Numbered from the stretch's first letter, positions 1 to 9,618 are shown. The stretch: 64,000 nucleotides of DNA from Rhodanobacter sp. (GCA_040371205.1 AP031382.1:2911562-2975561); one strand, 5' to 3'. Notes: generated from the sequence alone by a model not told the origin. Numbers and translations are program-made.

Positions 1-807
<807 letters not shown>

Positions 808-1154
808 TGCCCCTGTTCCTTAAACACGTCACGCACCCCTGGGCATCCTGCGAGGCACGTTGCTTCATCAGTGCCAGCATTCCGTCACTGGCGCACTGAA
901 CGACGAGCAACAACGAGGCCAACTTTGACGAAGCGCGCGACAACAAAACGTCAATGGCGACGAATTCACGGCGCACTCACGCCGTGCCCGCGAAGCCGCT
1001 TCATGTAACGCCCGCATGAAAACACATGCCATGTATGGCTTTTTTGCGGAACAAGCGCCAGAGCCCTGACTAGTCCATTCCCTGCAACGCATGGAGAGAT
1101 GTTTTTTTGGCGATTTCCGCAGGTGTGATGCCCGTCACATATGCCATCGTGGCC
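808..1154. other. Intergenic region between the PilZ gene and fleQ
   Basis: About 350 bases without a convincing gene. It must contain the fleQ leader and promoter, read on the minus strand, but I see no good sigma-54 or sigma-28 site and no obvious sigma-70 pair. No rpoN paralogue lies here, although some xanthomonad flagellar clusters carry one near fleQ. A short palindrome GCCATGTATGGC followed by six T on the plus strand lies near 1028-1045 and has no clear role. Confidence 0.5.
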
Positions 1155-1709
1155 TCAGCCAACTTGCTGACGCGCACCTGCCACTTTGCGTCGGTGATGG
1201 CGAAACACGAGACGCTCAATTGCGTCACTTATGGCATCTCCGTGCAGCGTGAACTCCACGAAGCTGCGGCCGCGCTCCAGCACGCGCACCGTGCGCGCCG
1301 GCAATTCCAGCGGCAGGCTGCGGCACGCGTCGAAGCGTATGCGCAGCAGCATGCCTTCGCCCGCCGGCACCATCTCCGTGGGCAGCACAGCGCCCACCGC
1401 GTTGAAACGCAGCGCCTGGCGCGGCGGCAGCGAAGCGGTCGGCGCCAGCATCTGGTTGACGATTTCCACCAGCGCGGTGAGCTTGGCGTCCATGCGGAGG
1501 ATTTCCTGCATCAGCGGGCTTTCCTCGTCGCCGTGATCGGTGCGGCGCTCTTCCAGCGAAGCCAGCGTCGCCAGCACGTTCGCATTGCGATCCGCCAACC
1601 GCTGCTGCAGCTCCTGCGAAGGCGGCCACTCCAACGGCTCGCAGTCGGCATGCAGCCGCTCCTCGCTGCTGAGGCGTTGCTCGAATGCGTCCCAACTGCT
1701 GGCGGTCAT
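1155..1709 (-). CDS. PilZ-domain protein of the flagellar cluster
   Basis: A 184-residue cytoplasmic protein without a signal peptide or membrane segment. The N-terminal half is helical and charged (residues 1-90, with a possible coiled coil at 30-90). The C-terminal half resembles a PilZ domain: RQALR (97-101) fits the RxxxR half of the c-di-GMP motif and is followed by FNAVG and beta-rich sequence ending around 160. PilZ proteins in flagellar clusters usually act as c-di-GMP receptors that tune motor output or flagellar gene expression; that role here is inferred from family and position. It lies downstream of fliS/fliT and upstream of fleQ. The second half of the PilZ motif (D/NxSxxG) is degenerate, so ligand binding is uncertain. 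Confidence 0.7.
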   Translation of the reverse strand: MTASSWDAFEQRLSSEERLHADCEPLEWPPSQELQQRLADRNANVLATLASLEERRTDHGDEESPLMQEILRMDAKLTALVEIVNQMLAPTASLPPRQALRFNAVGAVLPTEMVPAGEGMLLRIRFDACRSLPLELPARTVRVLERGRSFVEFTLHGDAISDAIERLVFRHHRRKVAGARQQVG

Positions 1710-1906
1710 GGCGGCTCCGCGTTGATGTGATCCGAAAAATCGGCTTGCGCTGCCGATGCAGCAAGATGCTCGTCAATCGGCCGCGGATCAAGCTCCGCCG
1801 CATCGTGCGGCAACGACCCATGCATCAAATTCTTGACGCCCCGGCGCTTGCCCGGCGCTTCCGCCACGCGGCGGTGGGAAAACCCGCAGCGCTCCGATGC
1901 CCGCAT
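1706..1906 (-). CDS. Possible small ORF translationally coupled to the PilZ gene
   Basis: A 66-codon ORF fills much of the gap between the fliT-like gene and the PilZ gene. Its TGA overlaps the PilZ ATG as ATGA, the same coupling seen between fliS and fliT. An internal ATG (MHGSLPHDAAEL...) would give about 39 residues rich in Asp, Glu, His and Ala. I recognise no domain. The coupling is the only support; it may be chance in GC-rich DNA. Confidence 0.3.
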   Translation of the reverse strand: MRASERCGFSHRRVAEAPGKRRGVKNLMHGSLPHDAAELDPRPIDEHLAASAAQADFSDHINAEPP

Positions 1907-1923
1907 CCGTTACGGACGTTACG

Positions 1924-2220
1924 TCACCGACCCAAGCCGACGTAGCTGTTCAAAGCACGATGCGCATAGCCGTGCCGACTCAAGGCGTCGGCGACCTGCG
2001 CACGCGCGCACGCCGCCAGGCTCAGCATTTCCTCGTTGCAGGCCAGCAGCTTTTCCAGCAGTTCGCGGCTGCGGTCGTCGCGCGGGTGAGTGGCTCGCAG
2101 CAGGGGCGCACGCTCCACCTCCATCCTCGGCAGACTGTCCCACCGGCCTTCGCGCGCGGCCGCCAGCATGTCGTTGCTGACCTCCAGCGCTCGTTCCAGC
2201 GAGGCATGGTCTTCGCTCAT
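1924..2220 (-). CDS. fliT: FliT-like flagellar export chaperone
   Basis: A 98-residue, mostly alpha-helical, charged protein directly after fliS, with its ATG overlapping the fliS TGA as ATGA. Small helical proteins at this place downstream of fliD-fliS are FliT-type chaperones, which bind the FliD cap and keep it export-competent. The sequence is too divergent to name from motifs. The call rests on size, helical composition and operon position, so the assignment is probable rather than certain. Confidence 0.6.
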   Translation of the reverse strand: MSEDHASLERALEVSNDMLAAAREGRWDSLPRMEVERAPLLRATHPRDDRSRELLEKLLACNEEMLSLAACARAQVADALSRHGYAHRALNSYVGLGR

Positions 2221-2639
2221 GCGGCGCTTCCGGTACGGCTGGCGAGGTAGCCGTCACGAATGCCGTTCCAGCCCTTGCGCACCGGCTCCAGCAGGTCCAT
2301 GCATTCGACCAGCGCCTCTTGGTCGTTGTTCAATTGCGCAAACAGCAGGCGGCGCGTGATGTAGTCGTAGAGCGAATCCAGCCTTTGCGCCACCTCGCCG
2401 CCGGCCTTGTGGTCCAGGCTGACGCGCAGTTCGCCCACGATCGCCACCGCCTTGGTGACGGCCGCGCCCTTGGCGGATACGTCGCCGCGATACAGGTGCC
2501 CCCGCGCTTGCGCGATGCGCTCCATCGCGCCATCCAGCAGCAGGGCGATCAACTGATGCGGATCGGCGCCTTCGACGCGACCTGCAAGACCGGTCTGCTG
2601 GTACAACGCGCTGGCCTGGCGCATGTAGGCATTCGTCAT
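2217..2639 (-). CDS. fliS: Flagellin export chaperone FliS
   Basis: A 140-residue helical protein with the FliS signature near its start (YMRQASALYQQTGLAGRVEG, residues 5-24), followed by DPHQLIALLLDGAMERIAQA, typical of FliS helix 1-2. FliS binds the C-terminus of unpolymerised flagellin in the cytoplasm and delivers it to the export gate. It follows fliD by 13 bases and overlaps fliT, giving a fliD-fliS-fliT unit that probably reads from the sigma-54 site upstream of fliD. Confidence 0.93.
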   Translation of the reverse strand: MTNAYMRQASALYQQTGLAGRVEGADPHQLIALLLDGAMERIAQARGHLYRGDVSAKGAAVTKAVAIVGELRVSLDHKAGGEVAQRLDSLYDYITRRLLFAQLNNDQEALVECMDLLEPVRKGWNGIRDGYLASRTGSAA

Positions 2640-2652
2640 GAGCGAAACTCCG

Positions 2653-4164
2653 TCAACCGTGGCTCGAAGAAGAGTTGTTGTTCAGCAGCGCATTCAGCGA
2701 TGTGGTGATCGAACTGCTGGTGTTTTTCAGCGTCGACATCAACGTATCCAGCGCGGTGTATTGCTGGCGCAGCTGGGTCGCGTAGGCGGTCATGCGCGCG
2801 GTGAGCGCGGTCTGTTCCTGGCTCAGGTTGGTGAGCTGCGACTGGATGCTGTTGACGCGCGAGGCGATGATGCCGCCGCTGCCGGTGAAGCTGCTCAGCG
2901 CGCTGCCGAGCGTGGTGGCGTAGCCGTTGCTCCCGGCGAACAGGCTCTGCACGGCGCCGGGATTGGTCTGCAGCTGATTGTTCAGCTGGTTGCTGTCGAC
3001 GCTGAGCGTGCCGTCGGCGTTGCGCGTGACGCCCAGCGCTGCCAGCGAGCCGATGCTGTTGCCCGCCACGCCGCCGCTGAGGATGCCGTTGATCTGCCTC
3101 TGTATTGACATCAAGGTGGCGTCGCCCAGCAGCACGCCGGCTTGCTGGGTGGTCGGGTCGTAACTGTTCAGCGTGCTCGCCGTGGAGACGTAGCTGTTGT
3201 AGGCGGTGACGAAATTGTTCACCGCCGTGCTCACCGCACTGGGATTCTGGGCCACCGTCAGGGTGGTCGAACCGGCCGCGGCCAGGGTCAGCGTGACGCC
3301 GGGCAAGGCGCTGCTCAGCGTGTTGCTTGCGCTGGTGACGGCGATGCCGTCGATGCTCAGGCTGGCATCGGTGGCCTCGTTGCTTCCAGGCGTGTTCAGC
3401 GTGTTGGCCAGGCTGGTCAGGCCGCTGCTGCTGCCGGAACTGGCGGAAACGGTGAAGCCGTTGGCCACGCCGGTATTGGTGGAAGTCAGCAGCAATTGCG
3501 CGCCGTTGGTCCCACTGACCACGGTGGCCTGCACGCCGGGGTTGCTGCTGGATCCGTTGATCGCCGCGGCGATGTTGCTGATCGAGTCGGTCGAGCCGAC
3601 ATCGATGTTCATCGTGTTGCCGCCGACGGTCACCGTCAAAGTTCCGTCGCCCACGGCAGCGCCCGAGGCATAGGCGCTGCTGACGCGCTTCTGCGCCGTG
3701 GCAAGGTTGTTCACCACCAGGCTGTAGGTGCCGGGCTGCGCGCTCGACTGCGTGCTGGCGGTGCCTACGGCCGTGTTGCTGAGCGTGGACGTATACGTTC
3801 TATACGTGGTGAGGCTGCCCAGCGTGGTGAGCGCATCCTGCATGGAGCCGAGCGCGCTGCTGAGCGCGGTCAATCCGGCTTCCTGCGATTGCAGTTGCGT
3901 GGTCTGGTTGCTGATCTGCTGCCGCGGGCCGGCGGCCTTCGCATTCACCAGCGCGTCGATGATGGAATTCACGTCGAGCCCGGAACCCACGCCCAGCGAA
4001 CTGAGGATGGCGCTGCTTCCCAGGCTGCTGTAGCTGCCGGAGCTGGCGCCGCTGCTGCCGCTGGAACCGGTGTAGCCGGTGCTGCTCGTGCCGCTGCTGG
4101 CACTGGTGCTACCGCTGTAATTGCCAGTGGACGGGGTCGAGCCGATGCCAGAGATGGAAGTCAT
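2653..4164 (-). CDS. fliD: Flagellar filament cap protein FliD
   Basis: A 503-residue hook-associated protein 2. The canonical FliD N-terminal region starts around residue 58 (GSGLDVNSIIDALVNA), and the C-terminal region (NRTLSVDSNQL-type strands, then coiled coil) is intact. FliD caps the growing filament and folds incoming flagellin. Before the canonical start lies an unusual stretch at about residues 7-53 made almost only of Ser, Gly, Thr, Ala and Tyr, encoded around 4010-4145. The ATG at 4162-4164 is preceded by AAGGA. A sigma-54 promoter lies about 70 bases upstream. FliS and FliT follow at once. Confidence 0.94.
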   Translation of the reverse strand: MTSISGIGSTPSTGNYSGSTSASSGTSSTGYTGSSGSSGASSGSYSSLGSSAILSSLGVGSGLDVNSIIDALVNAKAAGPRQQISNQTTQLQSQEAGLTALSSALGSMQDALTTLGSLTTYRTYTSTLSNTAVGTASTQSSAQPGTYSLVVNNLATAQKRVSSAYASGAAVGDGTLTVTVGGNTMNIDVGSTDSISNIAAAINGSSSNPGVQATVVSGTNGAQLLLTSTNTGVANGFTVSASSGSSSGLTSLANTLNTPGSNEATDASLSIDGIAVTSASNTLSSALPGVTLTLAAAGSTTLTVAQNPSAVSTAVNNFVTAYNSYVSTASTLNSYDPTTQQAGVLLGDATLMSIQRQINGILSGGVAGNSIGSLAALGVTRNADGTLSVDSNQLNNQLQTNPGAVQSLFAGSNGYATTLGSALSSFTGSGGIIASRVNSIQSQLTNLSQEQTALTARMTAYATQLRQQYTALDTLMSTLKNTSSSITTSLNALLNNNSSSSHG

Positions 4165-4233
4165 GGAAGTGTTCCTTGCTAACGATCTGATCCCGCCCGG
4201 CGGGAATACCCAGACTCACTGCCAAGGTTCACA

Positions 4234-4249
4234 GGCAAAACTCACGCCA
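4234..4249 (-). promoter_or_regulatory. Sigma-54 promoter of fliD-fliS-fliT
   Basis: On the minus strand the sequence reads TGGCGTG-AGTT-TTGCC, with the GG and GC dinucleotides ten bases apart as sigma-54 requires (consensus TGGCACG-N4-TTGCW). It lies about 70 bases before the fliD ATG and after the fliC terminator, so fliD is probably an early class gene under FleQ. Confidence 0.7.
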
Positions 4250-4279
4250 ACCGCATGGGCTTTACCGGGGAGCCTCGCA

Positions 4280-4311
4280 CCAATGGCGACCCGGCTCCGG
4301 GTCGCCATTGG
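4280..4311 (-). terminator. Transcription terminator after fliC
   Basis: A perfect 15-base inverted repeat (CCAATGGCGACCCGG / CCGGGTCGCCATTGG) with a two-base centre lies about 50 bases beyond the fliC stop. No U-tract follows on the minus strand, so termination may depend on the very strong stem alone. It insulates the late fliC transcript from the fliD operon. Confidence 0.75.
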
Positions 4312-4362
4312 CGGGGGATCCGCCCGCATTGCGCGGTGCGGGCAGTTCCTCGTTTGCCGCGG

Positions 4363-5610
4363 TTATTGCAGGAGCTTCAGCGCCATCTGCGGGTTGGAGT
4401 TGGCCTGCGCCAGAACCGAGATACCCGCCTGCTGTAGCACGCTGGCCTGACTCAATGCCGCCGTTTCGGCTGCGAAGTCGGCATCTTGAATCGTCGACTG
4501 CGAAGACTGCAGGTTGGTGGTCTGCGCCGCCAGCGTGGCGATGGTGGACTGGAAGCGGTTCTGCACCGCGCCGAGCTGGGTAGCGAAATTGCTGACCGTG
4601 GACAGCGCGGAGTCGACCTGGGCGATCAGGGCGTTGGCGTCGCTGACGGTGTTCACGTCGCCGTTGGCCAGCATGCCGCTCGAACCGCTGACCGCGGCCG
4701 TGATGGTGGCACCGGCCGTGTAGCTGCCCGATGCAATGCCTGCCACACCGCCCGTCTTGGCGTTCACCGCAAGGCCTGCGCTGGCGCCGCCCGCCGAGGC
4801 CGCATCGAACGCGCCACCCGAAACGCTGAAGCTGGTGGTGGTGGTGCTGGTGAAGATGTTGATGCCGCCATTGCCATCGACCGCCGCGTTGACGGCGCCG
4901 CTGGTCTGGGTGTTGATGGCATCGGCCAGCGCCTGCGCGCTGGTGGCGACACCGCTCAGCGTGACGCTGCTGCCCACGCCGTCGGAACCGGTCAGGGCGA
5001 TGGTGATCGAGCTCATGTTCAGGCCGGTGGCGACCGGCGAGGCGCCGCTGGTGACGAAGGCGCCGCTCAGGTTGGCCGAGTCGAAAGCGCCGATGCCGCC
5101 CATCGCGGCAGCCTGCACGTTGGTCTGCAGGTTCACGCTGATGGTCTGGCCCACGTTGGCGCCGACCTGGAACGTGGTGTTGCCCAGCGCGCCGTTCAGA
5201 ATGTTGGCGTTGTTGAACGTGGTCTGGTTGGCGATACGGCTGATTTCCTGCAGACGCTGCTGCACTTCCGCGTTCATCGAAGCGCGGTCGGTGGCGGAAT
5301 AGGTGCCGTTGGCAGCCTGCACGGCCAGGTCGCGGATGGCGTTCAGGTTGGAGGTGACCTGATCCAGCGCACTGCCAGCGGTCTGCGCCAGGTTGATGGC
5401 GTCGGAGGCGTTGGAGCTGGCCTGCTGCAGACCGCCGATCTGGGTGGTGTAGCGGTTGGCGATCGCGTAGCCCGCCGCGTTGTCGGCGGCGCTGTTGATC
5501 TTGAGGCCCGAGGACAAGCGCTCGGTAGCCATATTCAATGCGTTCTGCGAGGTCGTCAGGTTGTTCTGCGCCTGCAACGAAGCAATGTTGGTGTTGATAA
5601 CCAGTGCCAT
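4363..5610 (-). CDS. fliC: Flagellin FliC
   Basis: A 415-residue flagellin with the conserved D0/D1 ends: N-terminal MALVINTNIASLQAQNNL, AERLSSGL-like and NSAADNAAGYAIANR segments, and a C-terminal helix ending LAQANSNPQMALKLLQ. The variable surface region is roughly residues 180-320 and is rich in Ser, Thr, Gly and Ala. Flagellin forms the filament and is exported through the flagellar type III system. It is the only flagellin gene in the window. A sigma-28 promoter lies upstream, AGGAG precedes the ATG, and a strong stem-loop follows. The large glycosyltransferase gene starts divergently 395 bases away, suggesting that the Ser/Thr-rich surface region may be glycosylated (inference). Confidence 0.97.
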   Translation of the reverse strand: MALVINTNIASLQAQNNLTTSQNALNMATERLSSGLKINSAADNAAGYAIANRYTTQIGGLQQASSNASDAINLAQTAGSALDQVTSNLNAIRDLAVQAANGTYSATDRASMNAEVQQRLQEISRIANQTTFNNANILNGALGNTTFQVGANVGQTISVNLQTNVQAAAMGGIGAFDSANLSGAFVTSGASPVATGLNMSSITIALTGSDGVGSSVTLSGVATSAQALADAINTQTSGAVNAAVDGNGGINIFTSTTTTSFSVSGGAFDAASAGGASAGLAVNAKTGGVAGIASGSYTAGATITAAVSGSSGMLANGDVNTVSDANALIAQVDSALSTVSNFATQLGAVQNRFQSTIATLAAQTTNLQSSQSTIQDADFAAETAALSQASVLQQAGISVLAQANSNPQMALKLLQ

Positions 5611-6005
5611 GGGGTGTCTCCTGAAAAGATCGGTCTTGAAGCTGTCGGATGCGTTCTCCGGCGGTGCCCCTTAGACCGGAGTGCCAACCGCCTCAAGGGG
5701 AGTTTCGGCGCCGGCACAGGCTTCTTGAGCGCTATTTTTGGTTGGCATGGAATGTGCGCCGCGTCGATGCCGAGCCCTCAAGGCAAGGCGTGCCGGGCAG
5801 CGCATGCGCCGCCTTCGCACGTGCGCGCCGGCGTCCCCGAGGTGCGGTCCGGCAGGTTGGCACCATGTTTGCTGGCCTCCCCCGAGCTGTTCATAAGCCG
5901 ACGGAAAACCGGCGATGCCGGTACTGTCAGCACGACTCGCAAGGCACCGGCCGGCACTGCGCCAGGCCGGCCCGTGACGCCACGAAGGCAAAGTATTCTC
6001 GAATC
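5611..6005. other. Divergent intergenic region between fliC and the large glycosyltransferase
   Basis: About 395 bases. On the minus strand it holds the fliC leader and sigma-28 promoter. For the plus-strand glycosyltransferase I see no clear promoter and only a weak ribosome-binding site before the ATG at 6006. The upstream extension of the same reading frame (from 5649) looks non-coding because it runs through the fliC promoter. Confidence 0.6.
5702..5728 (-). promoter_or_regulatory. Sigma-28 (FliA) promoter of fliC
   Basis: The minus strand reads TCAAGAAG-N11-GCCGAAAC, close to the flagellar sigma-28 consensus TAAAGTTT-N11-GCCGATAA with the correct spacing. It lies about 90 bases before the fliC ATG, as expected for a class III flagellar gene. 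Confidence 0.8.
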
Positions 6006-9000
6006 ATGTCAAACAGCGAACCGATATCCGACACGCTCCAGCAGGCCATGCAGCAGCAAATCGACGCCTTGCAGCAGCGCGTCGACTTCATGCAGCAGTT
6101 CTTCGAAGAACACGCCCTGCGCGAAAAACCCCGGTACAGGCGCCATGATGCGGAACGGCTCGAACGCGTGCGCAACGGCCCGCGCTACGAGGAAGCCTAC
6201 GGCGAGCAGCCGCTGATCTCGATCATCGTCCCCACCTACCAGCGGGCCCGCACCTTCATCGAGCGCGGGCTTGCCAGCGTGCTGCGGCAGGATTACCCGA
6301 ACTGGGAACTGCTCATCGTCGGCGACTGCATGGCCGAGGAGCACGCCGACCTGCTGCGCGAAGCCGAAACCACGGACCCGCGCATCCGCTTCCACAACCT
6401 GCGCCGCCGCGGCAAATACCCCGCGATGAAGGCGCCGATGTGGTACGTCGCCGGTACGAAGCCCTACAACTTCGGACTGCGCGTGGCGCGCGGTTCGTGG
6501 ATCGCCGCGCTCAACGACGACGACGAGTACCTGCCAAACCATTTGTCCTCGTTGCTGGACATGGCCCGCACCCAACGGGTCGAGTGGGTGCATGCAAACG
6601 TCCGCTTCCTCGACGACGACGGCAACGTGCAAGGCATCGTCGGCGATCCCACGCCGCAACTCGGGGGAATCTCCAGCATCGGCAGCCTTTACCACGCCGG
6701 CCTCAAGACCTTCCGCGGCATCGGCATCAACTGGAAATATTGCTGTCCGGGCGACTGGGACGCCTACGAACGCCTGCTTTCCATGGGCGTGACCCACGCC
6801 TATCTGAACTCCACCACCGCCATCCATCACGGCAACTACTTCCGCGCGTCGGTACTCGACAAGACGGCCCAACTGACCATCACCCACCGGCCGGCAACGC
6901 CAGGCGAGCAGTACCGCCAATGGCTGCAGCCGCAAAGCCTGCCGCCTTCGCATGCCGCGCTGGCAAGCGCCCGGTTGGCACCGTGCAAGATACAGGTGTT
7001 GGTGATCGACGCCGACGGCGACCCGACCGGCGTACAGGACAGCCTGGCCAGCCTCGCCGGGCAACAGTACGGCGACGTGCACGTCACCGTGCTGTCCGAC
7101 CACGAAGACGTCCCAGCCCTGCATGCCGACGTGCAGGCCGTGCGCGGCAACTGGGCCGCGCGCATCAACGAACTCGCGGCGGCCAGCGACGCGGATTGGC
7201 TGCTCCCGCTGTTCGCCGGCGACGCGCTCGCGCCGCATGCGCTGCTGCTGCTGGCGGACCATGCCGCCCGCCAGCCGGAGCATGCCTGCTGCTACCTCGA
7301 CGAGGACGCGCGCACCGGCGAAGGCTACGAGCAGCCGGTGTTCAAGCCTGACTTGAATCTGGACATGCTGCGCAGCTACCCCTACCTCGGCCGGACCCTG
7401 GCCATGCGCCGGGAGGCGCTGGTCGCGCACGGCGGACTGGACGACGGACACGGGCAGCTCGCCCACTACGACTTCGTGTTCCGCTGCATCGAGCGGCAGG
7501 GGCTGGCATCGGTAGGGCATCTGGCCGAGGTGCTGTACCACGCCAGCCTGCCGTTCGGCCAATGGCTCGCCCTGCCGGGCGTGCGCGAGCATTCCGCGGC
7601 CGTCGTGGCCGGCCATCTCGAACGCCTCGGCATCGCCCACGGCATCGACACCGACGCCGCCACCGGCATCCATCGCGTGCGCTACCTCAACGAGCGCCGG
7701 CCGCCCGTCTCGATCATCATCCCCACGCGCGACCAGCTGCCGATGCTCAACGGCCTGATCGACAGCCTGCTGGCCAAGACCAGCTACGCAAACTACGAAC
7801 TGCTGATCGTGGACAACGACAGCCGCGATCCCGCCGCCTGCGCCTACCTCGACGGCATCGAGCGCCTGAACAATCCGCAGTTGCGCGTGCTGCGCTGGCC
7901 GAAACCGTTCAACTATTCCGCGATCAACAATTTCGCCGCCGCGCAGGCGCGCGGCGAATACCTGATCCTGCTCAACAACGACACCGCGATCCTGCACGAC
8001 GACTGGATCGAGGCGCTGCTCAATCACGCGCAACGGCCCGAAGTTGGCATCGTCGGCGCCAAGCTGCACTACCCCGACGGACGCATCCAGCACGCAGGCG
8101 TGGTGCTGGGCCTGCGCGGCCCGGCCGACCACCCCTACATCGGCGAGGCGATGGATGCCACCGGCTACATGCACCGCCTGCAGATCGACCAGAACTACAC
8201 CGCGGTCACCGCCGCATGCCTGATGATCCGCAAATCGGTCTTCGACGAGGTCGGCGGCCTGGACGCGGACGATTTCAAGGTGTCCTACAACGATGTCGAC
8301 CTCTGCCTGAAGGCGCACCAGGCCGGCTATCTCACCGTGTGGACGCCCCACGCACGCCTGATGCACGAGGGCAGCGTCAGCCAGAACAAGGTCGACAAGA
8401 CCGCCAGCGAAGCCAAGACCGCGCGCTTCCGCGCCGAGCAGGCCGCGATGTACCGCAAGTGGCTGCCCTTGCTGGCCGACGACCCGGCCTACAACCGCAA
8501 CCTCAGCCTGGACGGTCCGGGCTTCGACCTCGACGCGATGCGCGCGCAGGCCTGGCAACCGTTCAAGCGGCCGCTGCTGCCGAATCTCTTCTGCATCGCC
8601 GCCGACGAAGCCGGTTGCGGCCATTACCGCATCATGGAGCCCTTCCGCGCCATGCAGCGCGAGGATCTGGCCGGAGGCATCGTCAGCAGCACGCACCTCA
8701 GTCCGGTGTCGATGGAGCGTTTTGCGCCCGATGCGATCGTCCTCCAGCGCCAGACCACCGCGGGGCAACTGCGCATACTGCAGAACTACCGGGATTTCAG
8801 TCGCGCGTTCAAGGTCTACGAACTGGACGACTACCTGCCGAACGCGCCGCTGAAAAGCGTGCACCGCTCCGACATCCCCAAGGACATCATGAAATCGCTG
8901 CGCAAGGCGGTGAGCCTCACTGATCGCTTCGTGGTATCCACCGAGCCGCTGGCGGAAGCGTTCGCCGGCCTGCACGACGACATCCGCGTAGCGCCCAACC

Positions 9001-9563
9001 GCCTGCCGGTGCCATGGTGGGGCGGGTTGCGCGGCGAACGCCGCAAGGCCGCCAAGCCACGCGTGGGCTGGGGCGGCGGCAGCAGCCACCGCGGCGACCT
9101 GGAGCTGATCGCCGACGTGGTGCGCGACCTCGCCGACGAAGTGGAGTGGGTGTTCTTCGGCATGTGCCCGGAGAAACTCCGCCCCTACGTGCACGAATTC
9201 CACAACGGCGTACCCATCGGCCAATATCCGGCCACGCTGGCGGCGCTGGATCTCGACCTGGCGCTGGCGCCGCTGGAGGACAACCTGTTCAACGCCTGCA
9301 AGAGCAACCTGCGCCTGCTCGAATACGGCGCCTGCGGCTTCCCGGTGATCTGCAGCGACATCGTCTGCTACCGCGGCGACCTGCCGGTGACCCGCGTGCG
9401 CAACAACCGCTACAAGGACTGGATGGATGCGATCCGCATGCACACCGGCGACCTCGACGCCACCGCGAAAATGGGCGACGCGCTGCGCGACGTCGTGCAC
9501 CGCGACTGGATGCTCACCGGCGACAACCTGGCCGCCTGGCGCGACGCCTGGCTGCCGGACTGA
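6006..9563 (+). CDS. Giant multidomain glycosyltransferase, probably for flagellin or surface glycan
   Basis: 1185 residues, cytoplasmic. A short coiled-coil start (8-35) leads into a GT-A/GT2 domain (about 68-310; VPTYQRA, acidic DDD at 171-173). A degenerate GT2-like segment follows (about 320-540). A second complete GT2 domain of rhamnosyltransferase type spans about 566-795 (SIIIPTRDQ, LLNNDTA, VGAKLHYPDGRIQHAG). A C-terminal GT-B-like domain (about 855-1185) carries GWGGGSSHRGD and LEYGACGFPVICSD. Several active sites in one chain suggest stepwise building of an oligosaccharide. Large GT2 proteins beside fliC in Pseudomonas and Xanthomonas (Fgt type) glycosylate flagellin, so that is the likely role; a general surface-glycan role is the alternative. 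The start is the ATG at 6006, because upstream frame extension enters the fliC promoter. Confidence 0.85.
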   Translation: MSNSEPISDTLQQAMQQQIDALQQRVDFMQQFFEEHALREKPRYRRHDAERLERVRNGPRYEEAYGEQPLISIIVPTYQRARTFIERGLASVLRQDYPNWELLIVGDCMAEEHADLLREAETTDPRIRFHNLRRRGKYPAMKAPMWYVAGTKPYNFGLRVARGSWIAALNDDDEYLPNHLSSLLDMARTQRVEWVHANVRFLDDDGNVQGIVGDPTPQLGGISSIGSLYHAGLKTFRGIGINWKYCCPGDWDAYERLLSMGVTHAYLNSTTAIHHGNYFRASVLDKTAQLTITHRPATPGEQYRQWLQPQSLPPSHAALASARLAPCKIQVLVIDADGDPTGVQDSLASLAGQQYGDVHVTVLSDHEDVPALHADVQAVRGNWAARINELAAASDADWLLPLFAGDALAPHALLLLADHAARQPEHACCYLDEDARTGEGYEQPVFKPDLNLDMLRSYPYLGRTLAMRREALVAHGGLDDGHGQLAHYDFVFRCIERQGLASVGHLAEVLYHASLPFGQWLALPGVREHSAAVVAGHLERLGIAHGIDTDAATGIHRVRYLNERRPPVSIIIPTRDQLPMLNGLIDSLLAKTSYANYELLIVDNDSRDPAACAYLDGIERLNNPQLRVLRWPKPFNYSAINNFAAAQARGEYLILLNNDTAILHDDWIEALLNHAQRPEVGIVGAKLHYPDGRIQHAGVVLGLRGPADHPYIGEAMDATGYMHRLQIDQNYTAVTAACLMIRKSVFDEVGGLDADDFKVSYNDVDLCLKAHQAGYLTVWTPHARLMHEGSVSQNKVDKTASEAKTARFRAEQAAMYRKWLPLLADDPAYNRNLSLDGPGFDLDAMRAQAWQPFKRPLLPNLFCIAADEAGCGHYRIMEPFRAMQREDLAGGIVSSTHLSPVSMERFAPDAIVLQRQTTAGQLRILQNYRDFSRAFKVYELDDYLPNAPLKSVHRSDIPKDIMKSLRKAVSLTDRFVVSTEPLAEAFAGLHDDIRVAPNRLPVPWWGGLRGERRKAAKPRVGWGGGSSHRGDLELIADVVRDLADEVEWVFFGMCPEKLRPYVHEFHNGVPIGQYPATLAALDLDLALAPLEDNLFNACKSNLRLLEYGACGFPVICSDIVCYRGDLPVTRVRNNRYKDWMDAIRMHTGDLDATAKMGDALRDVVHRDWMLTGDNLAAWRDAWLPD

Positions 9564-9579
9564 ACCGCCACGGCACGGA

Positions 9580-9604
9580 CCGGAGCACGCCTGAAGTGCT
9601 CCGG
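9580..9604 (+). terminator. Stem-loop after the large glycosyltransferase
   Basis: A perfect 9-base stem (CCGGAGCAC / GTGCTCCGG) with a 7-base loop lies 16 bases after the stop. No T-tract follows, so it is a possible rather than certain terminator. It separates the gene from the convergent fabH-like remnant. Confidence 0.5.
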
Positions 9605-9618
9605 CCGCAGCCGGCCGG

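Noticed and set aside
1020-1050. Sigma-54-like TGGCATG on the minus strand upstream of fleQ
   Set aside because: No TTGC follows at the required spacing (TTCATG is found instead).
5649-6005. Longer N-terminus for the large glycosyltransferase
   Set aside because: The extension crosses the fliC sigma-28 promoter and has no domain character; the ATG at 6006 starts a sensible protein.
6009-9500. A 1163-codon ORF antisense to the large glycosyltransferase
   Set aside because: It is a His/Gln/Val/Ala-rich mirror of a strongly patterned GC-rich gene, and the plus-strand frame carries clear GT2 motifs.
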